DNA of 64,000 bases from Cryptomeria japonica (taxonomy: Eukaryota; Streptophyta; Pinopsida; Cupressales; Cupressaceae). Below the pieces are notes generated by a model that searched no databases, was not told where the DNA came from, and worked only from the letters and a program-made list of their open reading frames with translations. Both the position numbers and the translations under genes were made by a program. The stretch is taken from positions 213,935,654 to 213,999,653 of the forward strand of contig NC_081411.1 of the NCBI RefSeq assembly GCF_030272615.1, written 5' to 3'. Positions 23,841 to 34,517 of the stretch are shown here, one piece after another (position 1 is the stretch's first letter; each line of letters starts with the position of its first letter).

Positions 23841-24227
23841 ATGGCCAAATACTCGACCATCATTGTTTCATTATTGTTAATGTTAATATTGCAATCAGAC
23901 CATAGTTTGCTTGGTAATTTTGGCTTTTTATTATATGAAATGCCTTAATATATGTTTTAGAGTTATAAATGGCTGGAAGATGGTATGAAACTGAGGGATG
24001 TACTGCAAGATGTACTGCAACCTGTATCATTTGATTTTTCCGAGGGTTTGATAATTATTGATTATAAAGATATCAAATTAGATCTTATCAATGGACTATT
24101 CCATTATCAAACAAAAACTACTGCAACCTGTAACATTCCTGAGGGTTGTGTGCTTATTAATAAACTACTCCAGCCTGTATCATTCCTGGATAGCAAAATG
24201 TACTTGGAAAATGTATTCCTGGAATAG
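23841..24227 (+). CDS. Possible small secreted protein gene, two exons
   Basis: ATG 23841 opens exon 1 (to 23913), whose product is a basic start (MAKYS) and a strongly hydrophobic run (IIVSLLLMLIL), like a signal peptide, then QSDHSLL. A GT donor follows. Two AG acceptors (exon 2 from 23980 or from 24010) both restore the same frame, which runs to TAG at 24225-24227, giving about 106 or 96 residues. The mature part holds the motif LQPVSF twice (once as VLQPVSFDF, once as LLQPVSFLD) and two cysteines (TCNIPEGC). The intron would be 66 or 96 bp, short for a plant. No family is recognised. It converges on the kinase gene, with 473 bp between the stops. Coding status is unproven; a chance frame or a decayed gene is possible. 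Confidence 0.45.
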
Positions 24228-24601
24228 TCAAATTATAGATTAATCTTATAAACACACAATGAAGCCGATGCATTCTGTCGGCCCCATAACCAGAACCGAA
24301 GGCGATTGTTTGATCTTTTACACTGATTGAACTGTGCTATATTTCTGAAGCAGCCCAAAGATAAATTGATTGTACATACACAAAGATATCAGGAAGAAAA
24401 ACAAACCTCTCACCAGTAAGATTAAAAGGAATTCAGGAAATCGGTCATTTACAGCTTTAGAATTTTAATTTTAGAAATATATTGTTCACAATGATCTAAT
24501 AAGATAAATTGGCTTGCTTGTTAATTTAATTGAATTTTGATTGTTGGCTCTTCTTTCTTTTCTCCCATAGCTTCAAGAAGACTGGATTATAGAACAATAA
24601 A

Positions 24602-24607
24602 TTTATT
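24602..24607 (-). terminator. Polyadenylation signal candidate of the kinase gene
   Basis: AATAAA on the minus strand, 94-99 bp beyond the kinase stop codon (24701-24703). Confidence 0.5.
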
Positions 24608-24700
24608 AAAATTTCCAAATTACAAAAACTCAAAGTGAAATGATGTTCTAATTTTATAAAAAGATGTTGGTAACCTTTTCTGTGTCTGGCTCTTAAATAT

Positions 24701-27700
24701 TCACAACTCTCCACACCGGGCATATCTGTGTGAAAACTCTGACCTCTCACGTAACTCTGATTCCAAAGACACACTACTCACCATTGTTGCGCGATTACAA
24801 CTGAAATCTAAATAGGGCACAAGTGGTCGGGTAGGAAGTGAAATTTTTTCTTCTGATAAAAGCATTATTAACACTCGTGACGCTGATGGGCGTCTCTTGG
24901 ATTCCTTATGAGTGCACCAGAGAGCTGTTATTATTGTTCTTAATATGCTTCTTATATTAGTTAAACCATCTGTGTTGAGTAATCGAGGGTGTATTAGCTC
25001 ATGAAGCCGATCCTCTTCACATAACCTCCACGCCTGCATTAACACACCAAACCATAAATTAAATCATTCTATTAGTTTGCTAAACCCCCTACGAGCCACG
25101 ATTTTAGTGACTATATATGCAACTATAATTCTTACGTGTTCAGTGAGAAACAGGTCATCTGTGAGTTCCGTAGCTCTTTTCCTAGATACGATATTTAACA
25201 GAGTCACTCCAAAGCTGTAAATATCTGATTCCACACTTGGACGACCGGTAGCAAAATACTCAGGATCTAGGTAACCACTGTAGGGCCAAACAAGGAAACA
25301 TAAAAGCATTAATCGGTTGCTCAACATAAAAACCTTACTCTGTGTTCCCAAAATTTGCCAACTGCCTAGATTAATCATTTTCACTCTAAAAAAGGTTTAA
25401 AGGATAAGACGATTTTACGGTGTTCCAGCCACAGTCCTATATGTGGTGATATCAGATTCAGTTGCGTCCTTGAGGAAGATCCCGTAATTTGTAGAAAGCT
25501 CTTTGTTCACAGATGGGGCGCAATCTGGTTGCAGTATTCTAGCAAGGCCAAAATCACAAATCTTGGCATTGAAATTCTCATCCAAAAGAATGTTATTGGG
25601 TTTAATGTCATTGTGCAGTATACACGCTTCTGCACCCTCGTGAAGATATGCGAGTCCCCTTACTATGTCCAATATAATCTTCAGTCTTGTTGGCCAGTCA
25701 ATAATCATCTCAATTTCTTCTGCATATGATGGTCACAATTATTTAAATATTCAAGATAAACGCTCCAAATCGCAAAACAAAATAGACAAAGTAAAAAGAA
25801 CTGCACTGGTTGCTCACCAAAAATGACGTCTGACAGGTTTCGTGGGATATAATGGAACACTAACATCATACCGTCTTCAAAGCAATATCCCACCAATTCC
25901 GTGATGTTTCGATGGCGTAGCTTTGTTAGAGTCCTCAGCTCATTCATCCACTCTCTTTCTCCTTGACGGCTTTCTTTGCCCAAAATCTTTATTGCCACTC
26001 GTTTTCCATCAGATAGAATTCCCTTTGAAAGAGTAGAAGAAAAATCTAGTTACAAATTATTAAGTAGTTTCTAGACTATAATTTACAGTATGATTTCAGA
26101 AGGAACTTACTTTATAAACACACCCAAAACCACCTGTGCATGTCTCTGTTGTAAAACCTTTTGTTGCCCTCTCCAATTCGTCCCGTTTGAAATCAATTGG
26201 ACATAGTTGGATTTCTTTCATCAACATTTTTATTTGTAAATAAGGGTAAGGGGAAGGAGGACGGGCAGGGGAAGGGATAGGGATAGGAGAACGTTTTTGG
26301 AGTCCAAATATGGTTGGAATTTTTGTTTTGAGAAATCTACCCAGCCCAAGAGAGCTACGCAGTGGCATTTCGACCTGTTCGTGCTCATTTACCCCAATAT
26401 AATTATCTTGTTCCCCAGAGTGAATAGTGTCTGACCCTGATGCTTCGAGCTCTGTTTCACATCTCCCCTCGGTCACACCTGATTAGATAAATTCAAAACT
26501 GAGTGATAAAATTAAATCAAATCAAAAAAATTAATAATAGAATTAGTATATTACTCTCTGTATCTTTGGATTGCTCGGAGGTGTCTTGTTCTGTTACTTC
26601 GGGGCAATTGTTCTCCTCGTTGCCACCTAGTTATGCCATATCAATGACTAGGTTATATTGGTAGTCAATATTCAGTTAATTATACAAGTTTTTGAATGTG
26701 GGAAGATGGAAATTTTAAAGATGATCTCAACCTGAAACATTATTCTGCCGATGATAGAAGGTAAGTGTAGTCACGGTCAGAACTTGCATCTGAAGCATCA
26801 GATCGGCTTTCATAGAATCTACTTTACCCCGAACATAGACAAGTTCTTCGCGGATCTTCTTAGTTAACAGGAACCTTTGGAGTTACCAAACAAATATCAC
26901 TAAAATATAAAAATATTTCATTGTTTTAATTTTTTTGTGAGGAATCCGAATTAAGGAAATCAATGCAACAGAGCTATGCTCTGTAACTTAGTCAAAAAAT
27001 ACATTGAAACAAACAACTTACTTGGATAATTTATTTGATGTGATAAAAGAACAACACAGAATCGCACCAGAAACTATCAATTTAGCAGCTTCGCTCATAT
27101 CCTCTAAAATCTCTTTGTGCAAATCAGCATAGATATCTTTCACTTGTTTCAAGTACTTACCAAGCTTAAGCATAGCTTTAAGAAGGTCAATGCATTCTCT
27201 ATCATTTGCAGAAATGTTGTCGAATCTTTCTAATACATTAGCTATCGCTAAAAGCCCCACTGCAACCCAATGTGTACTCCCCAATCCCTTCAATACATCT
27301 ACCGCCACTGAATGTGCATCGGTAGAAAGCTGAGATTTCAAGAATCTCTGCATCAAAAAACCAAAATATCTACCATTTAAAACGTTGGAAGGAAATCACC
27401 GTACAGTACTATTCCTGATTCTAGACAAACAGGGTTCTTAGGACCGGAATTACCTGATCCGAGAACATTTTTGCACCCTCTGAAATGCCATCAAACAATT
27501 TAGAAAAGTCTGCGGCAACAGGTTGCACTAAATCCCTTAGCTCTGTTCCACTGTCAAATATTTTGCAGCCCAAGCCCTGTAGGCATCCGCATAAATTTAA
27601 AATCCATTACAAACGAAAGGGGAGAAAGTAAAAGCAGAAAACGAAGAGAATATGTTATACCTGGTTAATGATAGCTGACAAAACGTTATCGATGTAGCGT

Positions 27701-27810
27701 ATAAGTAGATCGAGGGACAAGCTAGAAAGGCCAGTCATAGGAGAAGGTTTGCGACTAAAGGCACATGGAATTTGGCTGTTGGGAGCTGAACTGGTTAAAA
27801 GATAATTCAT
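24701..27810 (-). CDS. Intact ten-exon gene: helical N-terminal domain fused to a non-RD protein kinase
   Basis: Exons (minus strand): 27810-27661, 27576-27454, 27347-27022, 26874-26732, 26626-26555, 26478-26111, 26022-25818, 25719-25419, 25277-25136, 25033-24701. All introns are GT-AG and all phases agree, giving 2163 bp and 720 residues with no internal stop. ATG 27810 was chosen for its context (ACCAAAATGA). Residues 1-250 look mostly helical: [16 protein letters not shown] near 75-90, [16 protein letters not shown] near 110-130, and hydrophobic [16 protein letters not shown] near 180-196. This is reminiscent of four-helix HeLo or MLKL-type membrane-acting domains, by inference only. A linker with a proline-rich patch precedes the kinase: loop TGGFGCVYK (to 394), VAIK Lys406, HND with Asp500, DFG Asp518, then GYLDPEY. 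Key catalytic residues are present; the HRD arginine is Asn, so it is a non-RD kinase. No signal peptide is seen. Confidence 0.9.
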
Positions 27811-28004
27811 TTTGGTGCTATTAAAGGGGTCTCTCAATCAGGCTGAAAAATTCAAGGAGGAGAAAGATAATTAATCAAAGATATAGCACACCATATTAAA
27901 TCATTATGATCTAACAGATTAACATTTTACAGAAAAGCCATCTGGATGCAAAATTTGCGGATACCGTTTACAGCGATCCTACTGATTTCAACGTCTTAAA
28001 AAAA

Positions 28005-28010
28005 ACGCGT
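28005..28010. promoter_or_regulatory. CGCG box (ACGCGT)
   Basis: A palindromic ACGCGT, 195 bp upstream of the kinase ATG. It fits the (A/C/G)CGCG(T/C/G) site bound by plant CAMTA factors. Such CG-rich sites are rare in this AT-rich sequence. Confidence 0.45.
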
Positions 28011-28068
28011 AAAAGTTAATAGCTGGCTATTCTTCATAAAAGCAGCATCTTGGTAGCCACATAGAAAT

Positions 28069-28074
28069 ACGCGT
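28069..28074. promoter_or_regulatory. Second CGCG box (ACGCGT)
   Basis: A second ACGCGT 64 bp further upstream. Both sites are followed by TAAA on the plus strand, so the shared core is ACGCGTAAA. Confidence 0.45.
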
Positions 28075-28167
28075 AAATTGCGACTTTTGCATCTTCGTGG
28101 AGCTTTCTGTAAATAGTGCCTATCGGGCTTGTGTCTTAGACCCACCTCTATGTAGAAGTGTCTCTTG

Positions 28168-28301
28168 CGTATGTCATGTGTTCTAGTTTGTTGCATTGAC
28201 GTTTCTTTGTCTTATTAGTTTTTGTTGACTTTCTTTCGTATGTCATGAGTTCTAGTTTGTTGCATAGACGTTTTCTCATTTTAATAGCTTTTGTTGACTT
28301 T
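28168..28301. promoter_or_regulatory. 69-bp tandem duplication, each copy with a W-box core
   Basis: The unit starting cgtatgtcatg (28168) is repeated from 28237 with few differences. Each copy ends in ttttgttgacttt, giving TTGACT at 28225-28230 and 28294-28299. The first copy has a further TTGAC in gcattgacg. TTGAC(C/T) is the core bound by WRKY factors. The repeats lie about 360-490 bp upstream of the kinase ATG. Confidence 0.6.
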
Positions 28302-28406
28302 ATAGCATAATATTAATCATGTTTATAAGATTTATTGTTATATTTTTTTTAATATTTTAAAATATGATTTTTATAAAGTCTTTTAAACATAATTTTTTCC
28401 ACTATC

Positions 28407-28641
28407 AATTTAAGAAGATGAAACTAATTATCGTAACAATAGTAAGTCAAAAGTCATTAAGATAAAATATCTTTTACGCCGAAGGCATATCCTTATATGA
28501 ATTGGACAGGCTAATTTCATTCCAACTACAAATTTAAGAAGATGAAACTAATTATCATAACAATAATAAGTCAAAAGTCATTAAGATAAGTGTCTTTTAT
28601 GCCAAAGATGTATCTTTATATGAATTGGACAGGCTAATTTC
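28407..28641. repeat. 124-bp tandem duplication upstream of the kinase gene
   Basis: The unit starting aatttaagaagatgaaacta at 28407 recurs from 28531 and ends both times in gaattggacaggctaatttc. Differences are scattered single bases and a 2-bp indel. Confidence 0.8.
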
Positions 28642-28649
28642 ATCCATCA

Positions 28650-29577
28650 ACGGTTCACAAGCTATAAAATGTGTGCAAGACGATTGAAGATGTTCTCACT
28701 GTTAGATTCTGCATCGCCTAATAAATTAGTGCAGTGAAATCAATGCGAGTTTGTTTGATTGGAGACCATGTACTTGTCGTAACAGTGATCAAAGACTTTG
28801 TAAAGCCATACATTTCGGATCTTATTTTGCTTTGCATTAGTCTTTGATTTATCATAACTGAAGAGACTTTGACTTTAATATCGCTTATATTTTTGAACAT
28901 GCCATTATGCTTAAGCCTAACCTCTGCCTTCCCTATTCATTGCCCTCAAAGCTCTGTAATTTGAAATTCTCTTTCAGTCGACCATGTTACTTTTTAGTGC
29001 TTTCTCTCTTGTGTCGTTTTGAAAAAAAATAATTTTCTCGACTTTTAAAAGTTTTGTGATATTTTTCTTCGAACTTTGCCACTCTTTCGTACTATAACAC
29101 GTATCCCCCAAATATTATGGGCACAATTTTTTTAAAAAGCGGTTCATTGGCAAAGGCAAAAAAATGGGATTTGTGCAGCCGCTTCAATAATTCCGACAAA
29201 TCATTTAGTAGGAAACAGCAAATCATTATAGGCATTAGATTATGTAACCTCTTTACCATACTATTATATTAAAGAATACGTTTATGTACTCATCATTTAT
29301 GTTTACAGTTATTATTATTATTTATATGGAAAATTTAAAACGAGTATTAATTATGTTTTAAAATTAAATTAATAAAATTGAGAAATGATAAAACATTTAT
29401 GATAAATAATAAAAAATTTAATTTATAATATTAATAAATAAAAAGAAAGTGAAAATTCAATATATGAATTAACTTATTTGTAAATTCTATTATATTTTTT
29501 ATTTTTAATCTAATAAAAACAAGATAATAAGTATATATAAATTGAATTGAATTAAAATATAATTTAAGTCAATCGAT
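28650..29577. other. AT-rich spacer without recognised gene
   Basis: Nothing resembling an exon, RNA gene or element end was found. Confidence 0.4.
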
Positions 29578-29757
29578 CGTGAAGTTGAAAGCTTCTAAAT
29601 GAACCCATCAAGTATCAAGTCTTGTTGAGTGCAGGACTCTCACACCATAAGGGATGAGGCCAAGATCGTGCCTCGGGCAAAGTTTTGAGGAATGGATACC
29701 CTCAGACCTTGGTTCGTAGCGGAAGGGGGCACTCCCTTGGGGTATCTCCAACAAAAA
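29578..29757 (+). repeat. SINE-like repeat, plus-strand copy
   Basis: It starts gaagttgaaagcttctaaat, contains caagtcttgttgagtgca and ataagggatgaggccaaga, and ends in an A6 run (ccaacaaaaaa). Its first 133 bp match the reverse complement of 30121-30254. It is GC-richer than its surroundings. The short length, A-run end and two copies suggest a SINE or similar retroposon; no clear pol III boxes could be assigned. Confidence 0.5.
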
Positions 29758-29969
29758 ATTAAATTAAATTTAATGTAATTTAAATATAGAAATGGTCTTC
29801 CACTTTTTTTATTTATCGTTAGATAATATTGTATTGTTTGTATTTGTTACCCACCTTTGTCTCACTATTTAATTTTAGATATTATTCAACACATATTTCA
29901 TAAAATAAATAAATATTATCATATAAATAAATATTTATTTGTTAATATAACCATTTCTAATATATCTAT

Positions 29970-30254
29970 TTTTTGATGGAGGTCTAGACCTACGAGCACG
30001 ACAGCCCAATAAGGGCATGAAGCCCACGAGCTACTAGCCCAGCGAGGGCCTTCACAAAGTATTTTTTTCCACTCAAGACGGGGGCATGAGCCAATAGGCT
30101 AAACCTCTTCGGCTAACAGCTAAGGACTGAGGGTTATCCATTCCGCCAAATTCGTCTGAAGCATGATCCCAGCCTCATCCCTTATGATGTTGGAGCCTTG
30201 CACTCAGCAAGACTTGATCCCTAGTGGGCTCATTTGGAGCCATTCAACTTCACT
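29970..30254 (-). repeat. SINE-like repeat, minus-strand copy
   Basis: Read on the minus strand it starts gtgaagttgaatggctccaa, shares the first half of the plus copy, then continues through gtttagcctattggctcatg and ends in gacctccatcaaaaaa. At about 285 bp it is longer than the plus copy. It looks like a retroposon with an A tail. The two copies form an inverted pair about 370 bp apart. Confidence 0.5.
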
Positions 30255-31664
30255 AGCAAACCAAGGGCCCATTGACAATATATCTATTTTAAAAAATTGA
30301 GAGATATTTATTTTTTAAAAGTGAGAGATTTATTTTAAACTATATGTCAATTTTTCATTTAAATTTAAATTTATATCATCATATCATGAGAGTCTCTAAT
30401 GCTCTAGGTAATTGTATTTGAATAAAAATAGTTTTTAATAATTTTTATTAAAAAATAAGTGATGATATGTAAATGTTTTAAAAATATATTCTATACAATT
30501 CAAAGTTTGAAATGAAAAGTATAACTTTGGTTCGTCCATTAATTATCATAATATAATTGATCTTTATAATTTAAACATCTTGATATAAAAAATATATTAT
30601 GAATAGGTGCATTTTATTTAAATTCAAATCAATTTAAAATTAAATTTTATTGGTATTTATAATATTTAATTTCAAGTTGATACAAAAACATATGACAAAT
30701 AGATGTATTTTATTTGAACTTATTAAACTATTTGAATTTATTTATGTTAAAAATTATTTTATTTTACTCTTTATACTATTTACTCAAAAACTATTTTTAT
30801 TCATTTCATATTTTTTTTGTTTTAAAATTTATTTATTAAAAAAATTAAGAAAAATAATAAATAGTTAGTTGAAAGAATACAAATGAAATTAGAATGTTTT
30901 TTAAAGTAGTTTTGAAGAAAAACTTTATTTTTAATGTTATTATAAGTATCTAAATAAATGTTGCTTTCCAATATAGTTTTTAGTCTATGTGAATACTATA
31001 CAATAAATTAATGTTTTATTTAACAACAATTTAGATCAATTATATTTTTAGCTTTTCATTAAAATAATAGAAATCACAATCATAGGAATTATTAGTGCTT
31101 ACATTTGCAACCCTCAAAATTTGTAAAATCTCATATAAAGTCTTTGACTATTTAATGCAATTGTCCTATTTTTTTAATCAATTAAACCTAATCAAAGATA
31201 GTTTAAGTGGGTGCATATGTTCAAAAGGTGTCTTCATGTTCCTCCTTATACTTCAATTCTTACTCACGCAATTGTCAAAAATAAAATTTGTCCAAGTGTT
31301 TCCCATTAATGATCTTTGAATTATCTTTTATATAATTAATATTTAATATATTGTAATGTTTAAATACAAAAAAATATATTTTTTTAAATCAAATTACAAT
31401 ATATATTATTACATTATAAAAAATTAAAAGAGTTGAAAATCAATAAAATTCTATTAAAAATTAAACTAATTTTTTTTTGGATAAACATGGTTGATATAAT
31501 TCTTAATCATATTTTATGTACATAGACTGTAAAGTATAATTTTAGCAAAAAATAAATATTCATAATGTTAAATGAGTAACGAAATTAACTAAAGATATCT
31601 AAATTTTAGCTATTTGAGATGTGTATGCAAAATTGATTGAAATGATTTAATTATTACCATAATA
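30255..31664. other. Very AT-rich spacer without recognised gene
   Basis: Long A/T runs with no recognised exon or element end. Confidence 0.4.
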
Positions 31665-32264
<600 letters not shown>

Positions 32265-32651
32265 TTTGTCACTTTTCCTCTATCTCTATACATGTCTCAC
32301 TCTCTATGGGTGGGTGCAAGAAGTTGGGTCCCTATTCCGTGGAAGTTTGCAAGCAAAAAAGTTTGTCGCTAGAAACAATTGCCCATTTTTAAGAAACGAA
32401 CACCCATTTAGCTTCGGGGACCCAACCCATAAAAAAAAAAATGAGTGCACGTTTTGAAAAATGGGTGCCTCTAATCATTTAATCATTAACCCTTTTCTAA
32501 ATATTAATTAAATGAGAAATTGAAATTTGGGGAGCGCTCTGCAACTAGGGCATGAAATCCATAGTGTCATTGGTCGCAGTACGAGGTGCGTGCGAGGGCT
32601 CCTTGGCCTTGCTGGGAAGCCCTCAAAGTCATTTATTACCTCCTGCCATAA

Positions 32652-34386
32652 ATGGAGCCCATTAAAGATGCCCCCAAGAACCCTAAACAACCCATTTCCT
32701 CATCTGCGAACGCTCGAGAGCTGCAAAAGACCTTCAGCCAGGTGGTGAAGGGCAAGCGGTTTTCATTCCCCGACACGATGCAAAGTTCAAATCCACTCTC
32801 CACCATGAAGATGAAACCAATCTCGCGCTTGCACAAGGTGAGGTCCACTCTTCCAAGCGTATCACCATTAAACCTAACGACTCCATGCTCTCTGCCATTT
32901 CTTCAGAGATTTCTAGACTTAGGGATTCAGCAATTTTTTTTGCTACCTTTGATGTAAATAATTTACCATCTCAATAATATAAGAATAAATGGTTGCAGGA
33001 TGTGTGGGTCAATAAATTAGGGTTTCAATTTTCATTTTGTAGAATGATTCAAAGGGTTTATTCTTAATTTTCTTTGATAATAAGAAAAGCCAAAGTAAAA
33101 TTGTAAATAAACAGTTTTGGTCAGTAGGAAATTTGTCTTTTAGGGTAGTTAGATGGAGCCTGAAGCCTGTAATGATGAAATACTTGCACTTTCCTACCCA
33201 AAATGGATAACCATTAAGAATGCTCCAGCTTTCCTTTGGTCATGTGTTGACAAAATTATGGAACCCTTGGGGAAAATTGTTAAAATCAATTCTTCTCCCT
33301 CAGTCCTCCCACATCTCGATGCTAGACTGCTCATTGCATTAAATTCAGGCATGGTATACCTTGCAGAGATGGTTATTCATTTCCATAATGAAACCTACTG
33401 TTGTACGATTGAATATATGGGTGGAATATATGTCTGTCACTTTTGTAAGGTTAGTGGCCACTTTAGAAGCAAATGTCCCTTATTATCAGGCAAATTTTCA
33501 AGGTCTAAAACTAGGGCCTCTAGTCCCCCCCCTGTAACTAAATTCATACCCTCTAAACCTGCCCCCACGTCCCCCCCTCATTCCCCTTCCTCACCACCAC
33601 CCCACCTGCTTCTTCTTCCCCCCCCCTCGTCGCCCCCCCACACCCCTCCCCCTACCTCTCCACCCTCCTCGATGGCTAACTCCATCTTACACTATAGAAA
33701 TGCTATCAAAGAGGCCCTCACCGCTTCTCAGCCTTGCCCCCTTCCCCCCTCCGAATCAGTTGATACTCCTTCCCATATTTCTAACCTGAGGACCCTTAAT
33801 GCACAACAACTAGTGATGGAGAAACTGAGAAAAGTAGTGGATGCAAGGAAAAATTCTTGAACTAAACCTCCTCAAGTAGAAAATGGAAATTGAGGCCTCT
33901 CGATGTCAGCTACCTGACCTTGAAGACATCGATAGAGGTACTCCAGATATGGTAGTCATCATTAGCAGGGCCTTGGCCCAAGACTCTAAATTATCCACTA
34001 GCAAAGAACATAATGATCTCAATACTAAGGATCCCCTTACCATGCAAGGGGATAGGAGAGGACCTAATCTAGAAGAGGTGCCCTCAACCCCTCTAGATGA
34101 TTTTTGTACTTTAGAGAACTCTAGGGGAGACCCTGCTAGTGGTGCCCCCTATACTGCTAGCACCCCTATTAGTGCCTTGAAGGAAGAGCTAGTTGCCACT
34201 CAAGTTGTGGAACCCCCCCATAGACCCCTTCACTCCAGTGGAAGCCAATTCGAACAAGGACTGATAGTCCCTCAAGATGGATTTACAGTGGTTAAACACA
34301 GGAAAGCTAGGAGGAAAAGATCTCCTAAGAATAGCAAGGATAGTGCTAATAGGAAGGAATCTATAGGCCCTGAGCAAATCTTATAG
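32652..34386 (+). pseudogene. LINE ORF1 with zinc knuckle, broken
   Basis: It starts MEPIKDAPKNPKQP and shares its layout with plant L1 ORF1. A DUF4283-like part is spread over several frames (about 32900-33150: WVNKLGFQFSFCRMIQRVY). The frame 33153-33860 then runs from YPKWITIKNAPAFLWSC to a CCHC zinc knuckle (CHFCKVSGHFRSKC, 33432-33473), followed by a long proline- and serine-rich stretch. A third part (33883-34386) is acidic and then basic (KHRKARRKRSPKNSK). It would bind the element RNA. Frame changes near 32830, 33150 and 33860 disable it. Confidence 0.75.
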
Positions 34387-34517
34387 GCAAGGAAAAAGAG
34401 AGGTAGACCCTCCTCTTCTATTGCATTTCATGCTAGCAATATAGCAAACAAAGAGGACTGGCCCAAGTGTTTTGAGGGATTTAAATCCCAAACTGAACCT
34501 CCCCAACCAGGTGAATC

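Noticed and set aside
23914-23960. 47-bp intron (acceptor at 23960) for the small secreted protein
   Set aside because: It breaks the frame and is too short for a plant intron. Acceptors at 23979 and 24009 keep the frame.
27811-27837. Nine extra codons at the start of the kinase gene
   Set aside because: They begin at TTG, not ATG. The ATG at 27810 has good context and keeps the same frame.
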